Shown one piece after another: positions 33,048-42,090 of a stretch of DNA of 64,000 bases. The number at the start of each line of letters is the position of its first letter. Position 1 is the first letter of the stretch. The DNA is from Planctomycetota bacterium (lineage in GTDB: Bacteria > Planctomycetota > Planctomycetia > Pirellulales > Lacipirellulaceae), in NCBI GenBank assembly GCA_029259915.1, contig JAJDED010000011.1:124001-188000 (forward strand). Direction: 5' to 3'. The position numbers and the translations under genes are program-made. Below the pieces are notes generated by a model. It searched no databases. It saw only the letters and a list, made by a program, of their open reading frames with translations, and was not told the origin of the DNA.

Positions 33048-34040
33048 TCAGCGAGGCTTTCGTTTTGCGAGTCGCTTGGTGGAGGTTTTTTTCTTACGTT
33101 TGGCAGAACCAGCTGCCTTTTTCTTTACTGGTTTTTTCTTTGCGACCTTTTTCTTGACCACCTTCTTTTTGACAACTTTTTTCTTGGTGGTTTTCTTTTT
33201 TGGCTTGGCAGTCTTCTTTGGGGCCTTTTTCCCCTTCTTAGAAGAACTGGTTGCTGCGGCCTTCTTGGTCGGCTTCGTTTTTTCTTCGGACTTGGCTGGA
33301 GTTTTCTTGGTCGCGGCCTTTTTGGAGGCCGCAGGTTCCGGTTGTGGTTCCTTCTTGCTGGGGCGCTTAGGAAGATTGTCTTTACAGCCGGGGTCAATTT
33401 CTAACAATAGTTTGCGGATTGTTGGCCCGTAGGGACTGCGATGCAGCTCGACACCCAACTGGTGGAGCAGCGAGCCCACTTCAAAACCTTTGGTCTTGGG
33501 AATCGCTCTTTCCAAACCGGGAACAGCTTTCTTAGCTGCTTCGGCGGGAGAAATCACCCCTACCGAGAGCATCGCTTGCAACAACCCTTCGTTGACCGGA
33601 ATCGCATGGCCTGCAAGAGCATTCTGTGTGATGTAGGCAAGGATGAATGGAGACATGCCATTGAATTTTCCCAAATGTTTGACTGTCTGCCCAATGTTTT
33701 GCTTTCGCATCGACTCGAGATCGAACGAGTAATGCGACTCGAAAACACTTTGCAACACACGTTTCAAACGTGTGGCCGATTGTACCGGATCGTTGAGCGG
33801 TTTCATCATTTCCGCCAACTCGCGGATCGATGTCACGCGAACTTCGTTCCAATCGAAGTAATCATGGTTCAGGGTATCAAATGCCTTGGATGCGTCTTCA
33901 AACAAGGAATTTTCTAGACAGCAAGCGAAAAGCAAATGTTCCAACACACTGAGATTTTTTTGCTGCTCAACCGGTTTGAAATGCTTTTTGACGACCTTGA
34001 TTACTTTGTTAATGCGTGTGCCGCGGTTGTTACTTGGCAT
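33048..34040 (-). CDS. HhH-GPD (endonuclease III)-like protein with histone-like Lys-rich tail (330 aa)
   Basis: Residues ~25-225 follow the all-helical endonuclease III/HhH-GPD pattern: LEHLLFACCLENSLFEDA, WNEVRVTSIRELAEM, RLKRVLQSVFE, the hairpin LGKFNGMSPFILAY and AIPVNEGLL where the enzyme has AVDTH. The catalytic Asp is Asn and the catalytic Lys (GVGRKTA) is not kept, so glycosylase activity is doubtful; no iron-sulphur cysteines are evident. Residues ~235-330 are nearly pure Lys/Ala/Pro/Thr with KKKVVKKK repeats like histone H1. I infer a DNA-binding, non-catalytic relative. Cotranscribed with rbfA and yebC. Confidence 0.62.
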   Translation of the reverse strand: MPSNNRGTRINKVIKVVKKHFKPVEQQKNLSVLEHLLFACCLENSLFEDASKAFDTLNHDYFDWNEVRVTSIRELAEMMKPLNDPVQSATRLKRVLQSVFESHYSFDLESMRKQNIGQTVKHLGKFNGMSPFILAYITQNALAGHAIPVNEGLLQAMLSVGVISPAEAAKKAVPGLERAIPKTKGFEVGSLLHQLGVELHRSPYGPTIRKLLLEIDPGCKDNLPKRPSKKEPQPEPAASKKAATKKTPAKSEEKTKPTKKAAATSSSKKGKKAPKKTAKPKKKTTKKKVVKKKVVKKKVAKKKPVKKKAAGSAKRKKKTSTKRLAKRKPR

Positions 34041-34135
34041 GGCTGAGTTTTCTCTGACACGTGGGAATGAGGAAAAACGTTAGGGCGAACTATTAAACGA
34101 CCTTCAAAATAATCGATGGATTCAGAGGTCGAACT

Positions 34136-34525
34136 TCAATCGAGGTTTGCTTCATCAACTGGCGAGGGCTCGGGATCCGGTTCTTCGGGAAGAACTTCCC
34201 CAAGCATTTTGGCGATGGCGATAGAACGTTTTACGCCCAAGTCCAATTCGAACTGTACGCGGGGAGTGTATCGAGTATCGATACGCTTTGAGATCTTTTG
34301 TTGTAAAAAACCGGCTGAACTGCGTAAGCCATGCAGGCAAAGTCGCTGGGCCGCTTCGTCTCCCATAATCGAGACATGTACCTTGGCCACGCGCATGTCG
34401 GGCGATACTTCCACATAGGTGACGGTCACCCCCTGAACACGCGGATCCTTCAAGTCGGCGAGAATCGCCATGCTGACGACTTCGCGTACTGCTTCAGCCG
34501 CTTTTTGTACTCTTCGTGAAGTCAT
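34136..34525 (-). CDS. rbfA: Ribosome-binding factor A
   Basis: 129 residues; TSRRVQKAAEAVREVVSMAI and DPRVQGVTVTYVEVSPDMRVAKVHVSI match the KH-type fold of RbfA. It helps 30S maturation at the 16S 5' end. The C-terminal extension (LPEEPDPEPSPVDEA) is acidic. It is the third gene of the leftward nusA-infB-rbfA run; the gap to infB holds a hairpin. ATG 34525. Confidence 0.93.
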   Translation of the reverse strand: MTSRRVQKAAEAVREVVSMAILADLKDPRVQGVTVTYVEVSPDMRVAKVHVSIMGDEAAQRLCLHGLRSSAGFLQQKISKRIDTRYTPRVQFELDLGVKRSIAIAKMLGEVLPEEPDPEPSPVDEANLD

Positions 34526-34540
34526 TTTGCGAATGGTTCG

Positions 34541-34578
34541 GGCTAAGCCGCAAGCGGCTAGCCGAATGGGGCTTAGCC
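34541..34578. repeat. GGCTAAGCC hairpin between infB and rbfA
   Basis: GGCTAAGCC (34541-34549) and GGCTTAGCC (34570-34578), with an inner GCCGCAAGCGGC palindrome. Read leftward it follows the infB stop but has no U-run. Confidence 0.6.
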
Positions 34579-34618
34579 AAGAAAACCAGCAAATTCAAAT
34601 GGTTTGCGGTACGAAATG

Positions 34619-37357
34619 TTAATCGTCAAAACTGCGGCCGACTTCCTCGATGCGATATACTTCCAGCAGATCGCCCTCTTTGATGTCGTTGAAGTTGGCC
34701 AATTTGATGCCGCACTCCATCCCCTCGCGGACTTCTTTGGTATCGTCTTTTTCCCGCCTGAGTGTGTCGATGGCATAGTCGCCGATGATGGTGTTATCGC
34801 GGATCACGCGAGCGCGTCCATCGCGAGCGATAGTCCCCGCCAACACACGGCAACCAGCGGCAGTTCCCACGCGGCTGATTTTGAACGTTTGCTGGATCAG
34901 CGCGCGGCCCAAATCGACTTCGCGTTCTTCGGGTTTGAGCAGACCTTCCAGAGCAGCTTTAATTTCTTCGGTGATTTTGTATATGACTTCGTAACGTCGA
35001 ATTTGCACGCCCCGTTTGTCAGCCAAGGAACGCGCCTTTTCGTCAGGCACAACATTGAAGCCAAGGATAATCGCATCCGAAGCATCGGCTAAAGTTACGT
35101 CGGCTTCGGTCACGCCGCCGACGGTCGCTTGCAACAGCTTCAATTTGACCTCGGGGTGATCGAGTTTGCTCAATTCTTTTTGAATAGCTTCGATCGAACC
35201 GCGGACATCGGCACGCAAAATCAGGTTCAGGGTTTGGACATCAGCCGTGCCCTCCAGCCGATCAAACAAATTTTCCAAAGTCACATGTTCGACACCCGCG
35301 CCCAGTGTAACAGCGCGCTCAGTGTCGGTTCGCGACTCAGCAATGGTTCGTGCTTTGGCAATATCGTCTAAAACATAGAAATGTTCGCCGGCACCAGGTG
35401 CGGAGTCGAATCCTGTGAGATTTACAGGAATGCTGGGACCAGCCTCTTCGACGCGCATTTCGGGATTGAGTGTGTCGTACATCGCCTTGACACGACCAAA
35501 CGATTGCCCGCAGACAACTATGTCGCCTACGCGGAGCGTTCCATTCTGTACGATAACTTTGGCGACCACGCCCCGGCCCGTTTCTTGCTGTGCCTCCAAG
35601 CAGGTACCCAGGGCCGCGCGATTGGGATTGGCTTTGTATTCATGAAGTTCCGCGACCGTGAGGACGGTTTCCAATAAGTCGTCGATCCCTGTTCCGGCAG
35701 TAGCGCTGGTTTGTACCACTTCGACATCACCGCCCCACTCGCTCGGCAAAAGCTCGTTGGCCGAGAGGCCTTGCATGGCGCGATTGATATCAACACCTGG
35801 AATGTCGACTTTGTTCAGGGCAACCACGATAGGAACACCCGCCGCGCGGGCATGGCTGATGGCTTCTTCGGTCTGCGGCATGATTCCGTCGTCGGCAGCA
35901 ACAACCAGCACGGCAATATCGGTCACATTTGCACCTCGGGCGCGCATCTCGGTAAATGCCTCGTGGCCCGGCGTATCGACAAACGATATTTTTCGCCCGT
36001 CCTTTTCGGTAGTGTATGCACGAATATGCTGCGTGATACCGCCGCTTTCGCCACTGACAACATTGATGCCGATAATGCTATCTAGTAACGAAGTTTTCCC
36101 GTGATCGACGTGCCCCAAGAAGGTAATTACCGGGGGACGTGGCACGCACTCGGATTCGTCGTCCGTTTGTTCGATGATGTCTGCGAGCAGTTGGGTTTCG
36201 AGGGTGACGGCCTCTTTCAAAACGATATCGACTCCCAACTCTGCCGCTACCATTTCCGTCAGGTCGGGATCCATTTGGGCGGTGATGGTTGTCATCACGC
36301 CTTCGTCCATGAGGATTCGCAGAATTTGGCTGGCAGGTACACCAGCGGCTTCCGAAAGCTCGCGGACCGTGCAAGGAAGCTGCAGGGCAACTTTATCTTT
36401 CCGCGGTGCGGCTGTGCTAACACCAGTTTTTCTGGAGCGTCGAAATGTTCGACGGGAAGGACGATCTTGGCCAAGGGATCTTTGGTTTTGCCGTCGCCGA
36501 TTGAGCTGCCGCGCCTCGCGACCGCCGAGCATTGGAGCGTCTTTTTTCTCTTCTTCTTTTTTGCCTTGGCCCCGTTTACCCCGCGCAGGACGAGTTTTTC
36601 CATCTTCTTCTTTTGGCGGGAGGCTTCGGTCCGTTTTGCGTTTTGCGGTTTCTAGAGATTCTTCATGACGTTTCAAGTGTGCGGTCAGTGGCTTGCTGCC
36701 GGATTTGCCAGCCTTGAGAGCGTCGGCAGGAAGCTTCAAGTCGGGCTTTTGAGTGGGCTCTTCGACCGATTTGCCTTTGCCGACCAAAGGAGTTTCGACC
36801 TCAGGCATGGGAGCCAATTTGATAGCTGGTCTCGCGCGAGGCGTGCTACCTCCCGGCGCAGGTTTCGATTCGCGCGCCGCGGGGCGTTGTCCGCTCAATA
36901 CGGGTGGCTTGCCCATGGCCCCACCCGGCCCCACATATTCCTCACGACGCATGACGCCGGCCAACGGACCGGGCGAGCGTGGCTGATCCGAGGTGTCGGG
37001 CTCTGGGCTAGGTGGCTCCAACTCCGCGGCAACAGGCGAAACTTCTGCTTCGTCAGTGGACTTTGGCTTTCGAAATCCGGCCAAGGGAGATTGAGGACGC
37101 GGCGCGGTGATGACTGGCATTTTTCCCGTGCGCAGTTGCTCGCGGGTTCGCTCCGGCGCAGGAGCTGCGGCGGAAGCTTGAGGAGACTCTTTGCCCCCCG
37201 GGTTTTGGAAATGATCGCGAAGTTTAGCAACCTCTTCGTCAGAAAGACTTGCCAGTGCGGACCCCTTCCCGCGGATACCTACCTTCGTGCAGATATCGAC
37301 CAGCTCTTTGCTGTCAACTTTCAGTTCCTTCGCCAATGCGTAAATGCGAACCGCCAA
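34619..37357 (-). CDS. infB: Translation initiation factor IF-2
   Basis: 912 residues. TTG 37357 is chosen as start: GGAGAG lies 5 bp upstream and the following AVRIYALAKELKVDSKELVD is the standard first residues of IF-2; the ORF extends upstream only without a signal for initiation. A long Pro/Ala/Lys-rich linker (~60-350) separates the first IF2-N domain from a second (LPCTVRELSEAAGVPASQIL). The GTPase has FLGHVDHGKTSLLDSI, DTPGHEAF and ALNKVD motifs; domains 2-4 follow. Places initiator tRNA on the 30S subunit. Second in the nusA operon. Confidence 0.95.
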   Translation of the reverse strand: MAVRIYALAKELKVDSKELVDICTKVGIRGKGSALASLSDEEVAKLRDHFQNPGGKESPQASAAAPAPERTREQLRTGKMPVITAPRPQSPLAGFRKPKSTDEAEVSPVAAELEPPSPEPDTSDQPRSPGPLAGVMRREEYVGPGGAMGKPPVLSGQRPAARESKPAPGGSTPRARPAIKLAPMPEVETPLVGKGKSVEEPTQKPDLKLPADALKAGKSGSKPLTAHLKRHEESLETAKRKTDRSLPPKEEDGKTRPARGKRGQGKKEEEKKDAPMLGGREARQLNRRRQNQRSLGQDRPSRRTFRRSRKTGVSTAAPRKDKVALQLPCTVRELSEAAGVPASQILRILMDEGVMTTITAQMDPDLTEMVAAELGVDIVLKEAVTLETQLLADIIEQTDDESECVPRPPVITFLGHVDHGKTSLLDSIIGINVVSGESGGITQHIRAYTTEKDGRKISFVDTPGHEAFTEMRARGANVTDIAVLVVAADDGIMPQTEEAISHARAAGVPIVVALNKVDIPGVDINRAMQGLSANELLPSEWGGDVEVVQTSATAGTGIDDLLETVLTVAELHEYKANPNRAALGTCLEAQQETGRGVVAKVIVQNGTLRVGDIVVCGQSFGRVKAMYDTLNPEMRVEEAGPSIPVNLTGFDSAPGAGEHFYVLDDIAKARTIAESRTDTERAVTLGAGVEHVTLENLFDRLEGTADVQTLNLILRADVRGSIEAIQKELSKLDHPEVKLKLLQATVGGVTEADVTLADASDAIILGFNVVPDEKARSLADKRGVQIRRYEVIYKITEEIKAALEGLLKPEEREVDLGRALIQQTFKISRVGTAAGCRVLAGTIARDGRARVIRDNTIIGDYAIDTLRREKDDTKEVREGMECGIKLANFNDIKEGDLLEVYRIEEVGRSFDD

Positions 37358-37514
37358 AATAATCTCTCCATGCGATTGGAATATGTCTGGGAAAGTGGTT
37401 CCGTCGAGACACAACCAAATCGCGTAAACTGATATCGTACTAGGAAACCATGGCCAACGTCCTCCAACGGTTGTGGCAGACAACGCTTAGAACACGGGAA
37501 GCGGTTCGAAGGCG

Positions 37515-38939
37515 TTATCCTGGTTCTCCGTCGACAACGCGCGACGGTTCATCGTTTTCGTCACTTGCCGAATCTACGTGCGCGACTTCTGTCGCGACCG
37601 TTTCCTCGGATTGTTCATTTTCTTGTTCTGTTTGCTCCGCTGGTTCTTCCTCAGCTGTAGCTTCAGTTGGTTCTCCCGCCGCGGCAGCTTCCGCTTGTTT
37701 GGCTTTTTCGAGAGCCGCGTTTCCTGCTTCCTCGGCAGCTACCCGACGCTCTTCCTCGCGTTTGGCGCGACGTGCTTGGGCGGCAGCCTCTTCCGCCTCT
37801 TCTGCGCGAGCCTCAGCAAGTTCGACAATTGCATCCACCTGCTCAGCGGTCAAACCGCCCATGCTCATCAGGGCATCGGGTTCGATGATGGTAAGATCGT
37901 CGTAGCTCAAGTAGCCTTCTTCCACGAGCCGCTCGGACAACTCGACGCTCATGCCTTCCAAAGAGCTAAAGCCTTGGACGGCTCGATCGATCGACTCGGC
38001 CAATTCCTCCTGGGTCATGATCTCGATGTCCCACCCGGAGAGTTTGCTTGCCAAGCGGACATTCTGCCCTCGACGGCCAATGGCCAGCGAGAGTTGATCT
38101 TCGCGTACCAGAACAATGGCCCGCCCCAGCATTTTGCAGAGGATTACCTGCTCGACTTCCGCCGGCTGAAGCGCATTGGGAATGAAAATTTCCAAATTGT
38201 CGTCCCAACGAACGATGTCGATACGCTCGCCACTCAGTTCGTCGACAATATTTTTGATGCGGTTTCCACGCACGCCAACGCAAGCGCCCACACAGTCGAC
38301 CCGTTGGTCACTGCTGCTCACTGCGACCTTCGATCGATAGCCTGGCTCGCGGGACATGGCGCGAACTTCGATCACGCCATCGATAATTTCAGGGATTTCT
38401 TGCTCGAACAAGCGCTGGACCAAATGCGGCCGGGCCCGGCTGAGGATCACTTTCACGCGGCTTCCCGACTTGCGCACTTCAAAAACCGTGGCTCGCACAC
38501 GTTCGTTCACATGATGCGATTCGCCAGGGATCTGTTCGCTACGGGGCAGAATTGCTTCGACGTTGGACAGAGTGATGGTGGCGGCACCACCTTCGTAGCG
38601 CTGAACCACCCCGCTGACCATGTCGCCGACCAGATCGCTGTATTCATCAAAGAGGGCGTCGCGCTCCGCCTCGCGAATTTTCTGGATCATCACTTGCTTG
38701 GCAGTTTGAGCGCCAATGCGACCGACGGTTTCCTCCGAGTCGAGAACCTCGCCATCGCAGGTGGCAGCAATCTCACCACTTTCGCGATCGATTTGAACTA
38801 CGATGTCCGCCTCTTCGCCGTAATGTTTCTTGGCAGCGGAAACCAGCGCAGCTTCGATTCCTTCGAAGACGATTTCCTTCTCGATATTCTTATCACGGTG
38901 AATCGCGTCGACGATTCGCAGCACTTCGCTCGCGTTCAT
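37515..38939 (-). CDS. nusA: Transcription termination/antitermination factor NusA
   Basis: 474 residues. N-terminal NusA domain, S1 ([18 protein letters not shown], ~105), two KH domains ([17 protein letters not shown] and [18 protein letters not shown]) and a helical acidic AR-like region with a long Glu/Ala-rich tail (from ~375) peculiar to this phylum. It binds RNA polymerase and nascent RNA. It heads the leftward run nusA-infB-rbfA-HhH-yebC. The usual upstream gene rimP is not present in the 280 bp before it. Confidence 0.95.
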   Translation of the reverse strand: MNASEVLRIVDAIHRDKNIEKEIVFEGIEAALVSAAKKHYGEEADIVVQIDRESGEIAATCDGEVLDSEETVGRIGAQTAKQVMIQKIREAERDALFDEYSDLVGDMVSGVVQRYEGGAATITLSNVEAILPRSEQIPGESHHVNERVRATVFEVRKSGSRVKVILSRARPHLVQRLFEQEIPEIIDGVIEVRAMSREPGYRSKVAVSSSDQRVDCVGACVGVRGNRIKNIVDELSGERIDIVRWDDNLEIFIPNALQPAEVEQVILCKMLGRAIVLVREDQLSLAIGRRGQNVRLASKLSGWDIEIMTQEELAESIDRAVQGFSSLEGMSVELSERLVEEGYLSYDDLTIIEPDALMSMGGLTAEQVDAIVELAEARAEEAEEAAAQARRAKREEERRVAAEEAGNAALEKAKQAEAAAAGEPTEATAEEEPAEQTEQENEQSEETVATEVAHVDSASDENDEPSRVVDGEPG

Positions 38940-39220
38940 GATTTTTCTCTCCGCAGCGTATTTCGCCCGCCGCGCGGCAAACCAAGTTGTTCAAGTTGTC
39001 AGTGATTCAAATTGTCGACCGTCGGTCGGCCCGTGAAGCAAGCACCGGCGACGGGGTGGGCAAGGCACACATTCCTCCCCTGCCACGAGCGGAGTCGCTC
39101 GCAACTCGCCAAAACTCCTTTACCAAGGCCAACTTAAAGCGGTTCGTAATCCAGCTAGGATAGTAGCCAGGTTTTAGGCAGTCAAGGGGCCGAATTAGTC
39201 AGAAACGCCTGGCAAGAGGC
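38940..39220. other. Leader and promoter region of the nusA operon, no gene
   Basis: I see no ORF, hairpin or clear -10/-35 pair; the stretch has mixed composition. rimP, which normally precedes nusA, is missing. Confidence 0.5.
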
Positions 39221-39280
39221 TCAATCCAGTCGCGCGACGACCAGTGCGGAGGCCTGCGCTTGAGGTGTGACACCAAAGTA
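39221..39280 (-). pseudogene. Duplicated 3' fragment of the degenerate ketosynthase gene
   Basis: Read leftward it encodes FGVTPQAQASALVVARLD and a stop, against SVTPQAQAAALVVARCD and stop at the end of the gene at 42087-43409. Similarity covers about 55-60 bp and stops sharply. It stands in the same orientation as the complete gene, so the segment 39281-42086 is bracketed by direct copies of this gene end. Confidence 0.75.
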
Positions 39281-39526
39281 TAGCCCGATTGGTGCGGAAA
39301 AATTATCAAACGATTGAGCTTTGAAAGCACGGTCTGTCGGTGTGGTGGCCGAGGAACAACCGGAACCGATTTTATAGAGTGTGGTCATTCGAAAACCACC
39401 CATTGCGGAGTCACTCTGTAGAGTTGCTGGTACTGCTATTACGGAAAATTACTTGCTATTGGCTATCGCTTTGCAGTAGGTTCGATTCCCGGGACACAAG
39501 GCACATTCTAACAGAAGAGGCTTCTC

Positions 39527-40192
39527 ATGCTTGCTCGACAAGTAGCTTATGGCGTTTTGGCGGTTCTGTTCATCGTGTGCGCAAGTTGCCGTGCGGATTC
39601 TGAACCTGGCGACGGGGATGAGCAACAGCCTGTGACGATCCCCCTCGATCAGATCTGGGCGCTCAACATGCTGGGGACTCGTAACGTCCACGATTTGGAA
39701 AAAAACACACCCTCAGCAGAACGCTTGATGCGAGACATTGGCGATGTACTCGACTTCCAAACCGAAGGACAGACCGCAAAGCCCGCCTTTACGGTTGCTG
39801 GCGTGGGACTAGAGGCCCTTCGAGAAGCCCGCGCCGTGATGGTCGGAAAACGCGACCCGCAACAGACCTTTGCCGCTGGCCAGGAATTGTCGGTCGTTTT
39901 TTTCTCCCATGAATTCGGTTACTACGTTCATTTGCAGGAAGTCGTGATGGATGGCGGCACGGTCACTATTAAGTACCGATTTGTCCCACACAAGACCAAG
40001 GAATTAACGCGGCATTTTGCTTTGATTCCCATCGGCAAGCAAGATATAGGAAAAGTCGAGGTGAAGCTACTTCGATTGCCCATGGAACAACACTTTGTTG
40101 ATGCTGGATTTCAAGAAACGGCGCAGGAATGGGAGTCGCGAGTTGTATGCGGCTCCTCCGAATTTCAAGTGCTACCTAAGACACAGAACTAG
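39527..40192 (+). CDS. Exported protein of unknown function (221 aa)
   Basis: ATG 39527 (AGAAGAGG upstream) begins a signal peptide (ARQVAYGVLAVLFIVCASC), possibly with a lipobox-like SC cut; the first mature part is Asp/Glu-rich. The body has a short alpha/beta segment (IWALNMLGTRNVHDLEK), then a beta-rich half with YYVHLQEVVMDGGTVTIKYRFVPH. I do not recognise a family. It precedes the subtilase by 39 bp in the same direction. The segment that carries both is flanked by copies of the ketosynthase 3' end. Confidence 0.65.
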   Translation: MLARQVAYGVLAVLFIVCASCRADSEPGDGDEQQPVTIPLDQIWALNMLGTRNVHDLEKNTPSAERLMRDIGDVLDFQTEGQTAKPAFTVAGVGLEALREARAVMVGKRDPQQTFAAGQELSVVFFSHEFGYYVHLQEVVMDGGTVTIKYRFVPHKTKELTRHFALIPIGKQDIGKVEVKLLRLPMEQHFVDAGFQETAQEWESRVVCGSSEFQVLPKTQN

Positions 40193-40231
40193 ATGGATTT
40201 TGCACTTTCCTCAACGACAAGGAGATTCGTG

Positions 40232-42090
40232 ATGAATTGGATAAAAATAAGCATTGTCGTAATTGTGGCGCTAATGTCGAGACAGGCAACCGCAAGCACG
40301 CAATCCACAGGGCCAAATGGAATAGTTTCTTCCGGAATTGGACTAACAGGAACTGGAATTGGCATTGGGCAAGTTGAAGTGTTTAGGCCGGGAAATCCGG
40401 GTACCGATAGTCCCACGAATTCCAATACATCGGTTGTTCCAAGTAGCGTATTCTTGCGAGATGGCGTTGCGATAGCAAATATGAATATTGACAGTCACGC
40501 CGAAGAAGTAGCAGGCGTGATGATAAGCACGGATATGGTGGACTCCGATACAGATGGCGATGCGCCGGTGGGAGTGGCTGCGAACGCTTCTCTCTTTTCC
40601 TCTGCAACCAATGTGCCTGTATTGCCTGGCCAGCCAGAGGCTGCTGTTTCAGCACAGCATGTAGCGACGCGAAATGGCGGAGATGTCCGAGCGGTCAACT
40701 TTAGCTTTGGTGAAGACACCGTAGGTGGCGCCATACTGGATGGCAACTCACTGCTTTCACAGTTTGTTGATTGGTCTGCCTCAGAGCATGACACGCTTTA
40801 TGTCGTTGCCGGTAATCAAGGAGGAGGTGGAACAGCTATTCCCACAGATAATTTCAACGGTATGACCGTTGCGTTTTCCAGGAAGAGTAGCGGAGTTTTT
40901 CGAGAAGTTGACCCGAGCAATCTCTTTACCGAAGACGCTGTCGGAGACCGTACTTCGGTTGACATTTTAGCTCCAGGGCGAGATATCGAGGTAGCGGTCT
41001 AGGTGGGGCCGAGGTGAATAATAGCGGCACCAGTTTTGCAGCCCCACACGTTACCGGCACCGTGGCATTGTTACAAGAGTTTGCCGACAACCAGATCACG
41101 GCGGTAGGATCGCCTCGGTGGGATAGTGAAGCGCGCCGTCACGAAGTCAGCAAGGTCATACTGATGAACTCGGCTGACAAGCTGCAAGACACCGGCGATG
41201 GCAACCTGCTCGGGATGACGCGGACCGTACTCAGGAAAAACGGCACCGATACTTGGCTCACTTCCCCCGCTGCGACGAACTCGTCGATTCCGTTGGACCT
41301 GGAGTTCGGTGCCGGGCATCTCAATGCCAGTCGGGCAGTCAAGCAATTCAGTTCCGGCGAGTGGGATCATGATGCGGGCGATGTGCCGGTTATCGGCTGG
41401 GATTTTGATACGACCGCTGGCGATAACTCACTCAATACATATCCCATCGGTCCTGCTTTGCGGGCAGGAAGCCGGATTTCCATTACGCTGACCTGGGATC
41501 GCATTGTTGAGTTCGACAACGACGTGAACGGCGACGGCAACTTTGACGTGGGGGACACATTTGAGGCCTATCCGCCAGGGAACCCCGAGGAACAAATCAA
41601 TGACCTTGATATCTTGTTGGTGAACCGGGGCACCTTGGATGTTGTACCGGGTGGCTCGTCGATTGGAGATGTTCGTTTCGGTGGATATAACCTCGAACAC
41701 TTGTTCTTTGAGGTTCCCATTACCGGACAGTACGACATCATCGTCGATCACTTCGGCACGGGAATTGCTTTTCCACTGGGGCCGCAAGATTACGGGCTTG
41801 CTTGGTGGGGGGTGACCGACGCTCTCAAGAGTAGCGGCGACTTCAACGGGGACGGGTCGGTAGATAGCGAAGACCTTGCCCAATGGTTGGGGGACTACGG
41901 CACCAACGGCTTTAGCGATGCCGATGGGGACGGCGACTCCGATGGGTTTGATTTCTTGCAGTGGCAACTGAATGTTGGAACGACCGCACCATTGACTGCT
42001 GCTGTTGCCGCTGTACCGGAGCCGCCCACGTGGCTCTTGCTGGCAATGGGCACATTGATCGTTCCACGCCGGAATCAAACAGCGTGTTAG
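40232..42090 (+). pseudogene. Secreted subtilase-like PEP-CTERM protein, split by a frameshift
   Basis: Two frames (40232-41002 and 41014-42090) make one protein. ATG 40232 has AAGGAG 8 bp upstream and starts a signal peptide. Frame one holds DSHAEEVAGVM (catalytic His), VVAGNQGG (oxyanion Asn) and ends at TAG 41000; the reading then continues in the -1 frame as GSGLGGAEVNNSGTSFAAPH, the catalytic Ser motif. Where Asp is expected there is GIGQVEVFR, so Glu or loss. A lost or gained base near 40985-40995 explains the break. The rest includes GDFNGDGSVDSEDLAQW and DADGDGDSDGFDFLQW dockerin-like loops and VPEPPTWLLLAMG with RRN. Could be sequencing error, programmed shift or real decay. Confidence 0.78.

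Noticed and set aside
39460-39510. tRNA-like GGTTCGATTCCCGGG segment near 39478
   Set aside because: The T-loop looks right (TTCGATT), but the flanking five bases do not pair and no D- or anticodon arm is found upstream.
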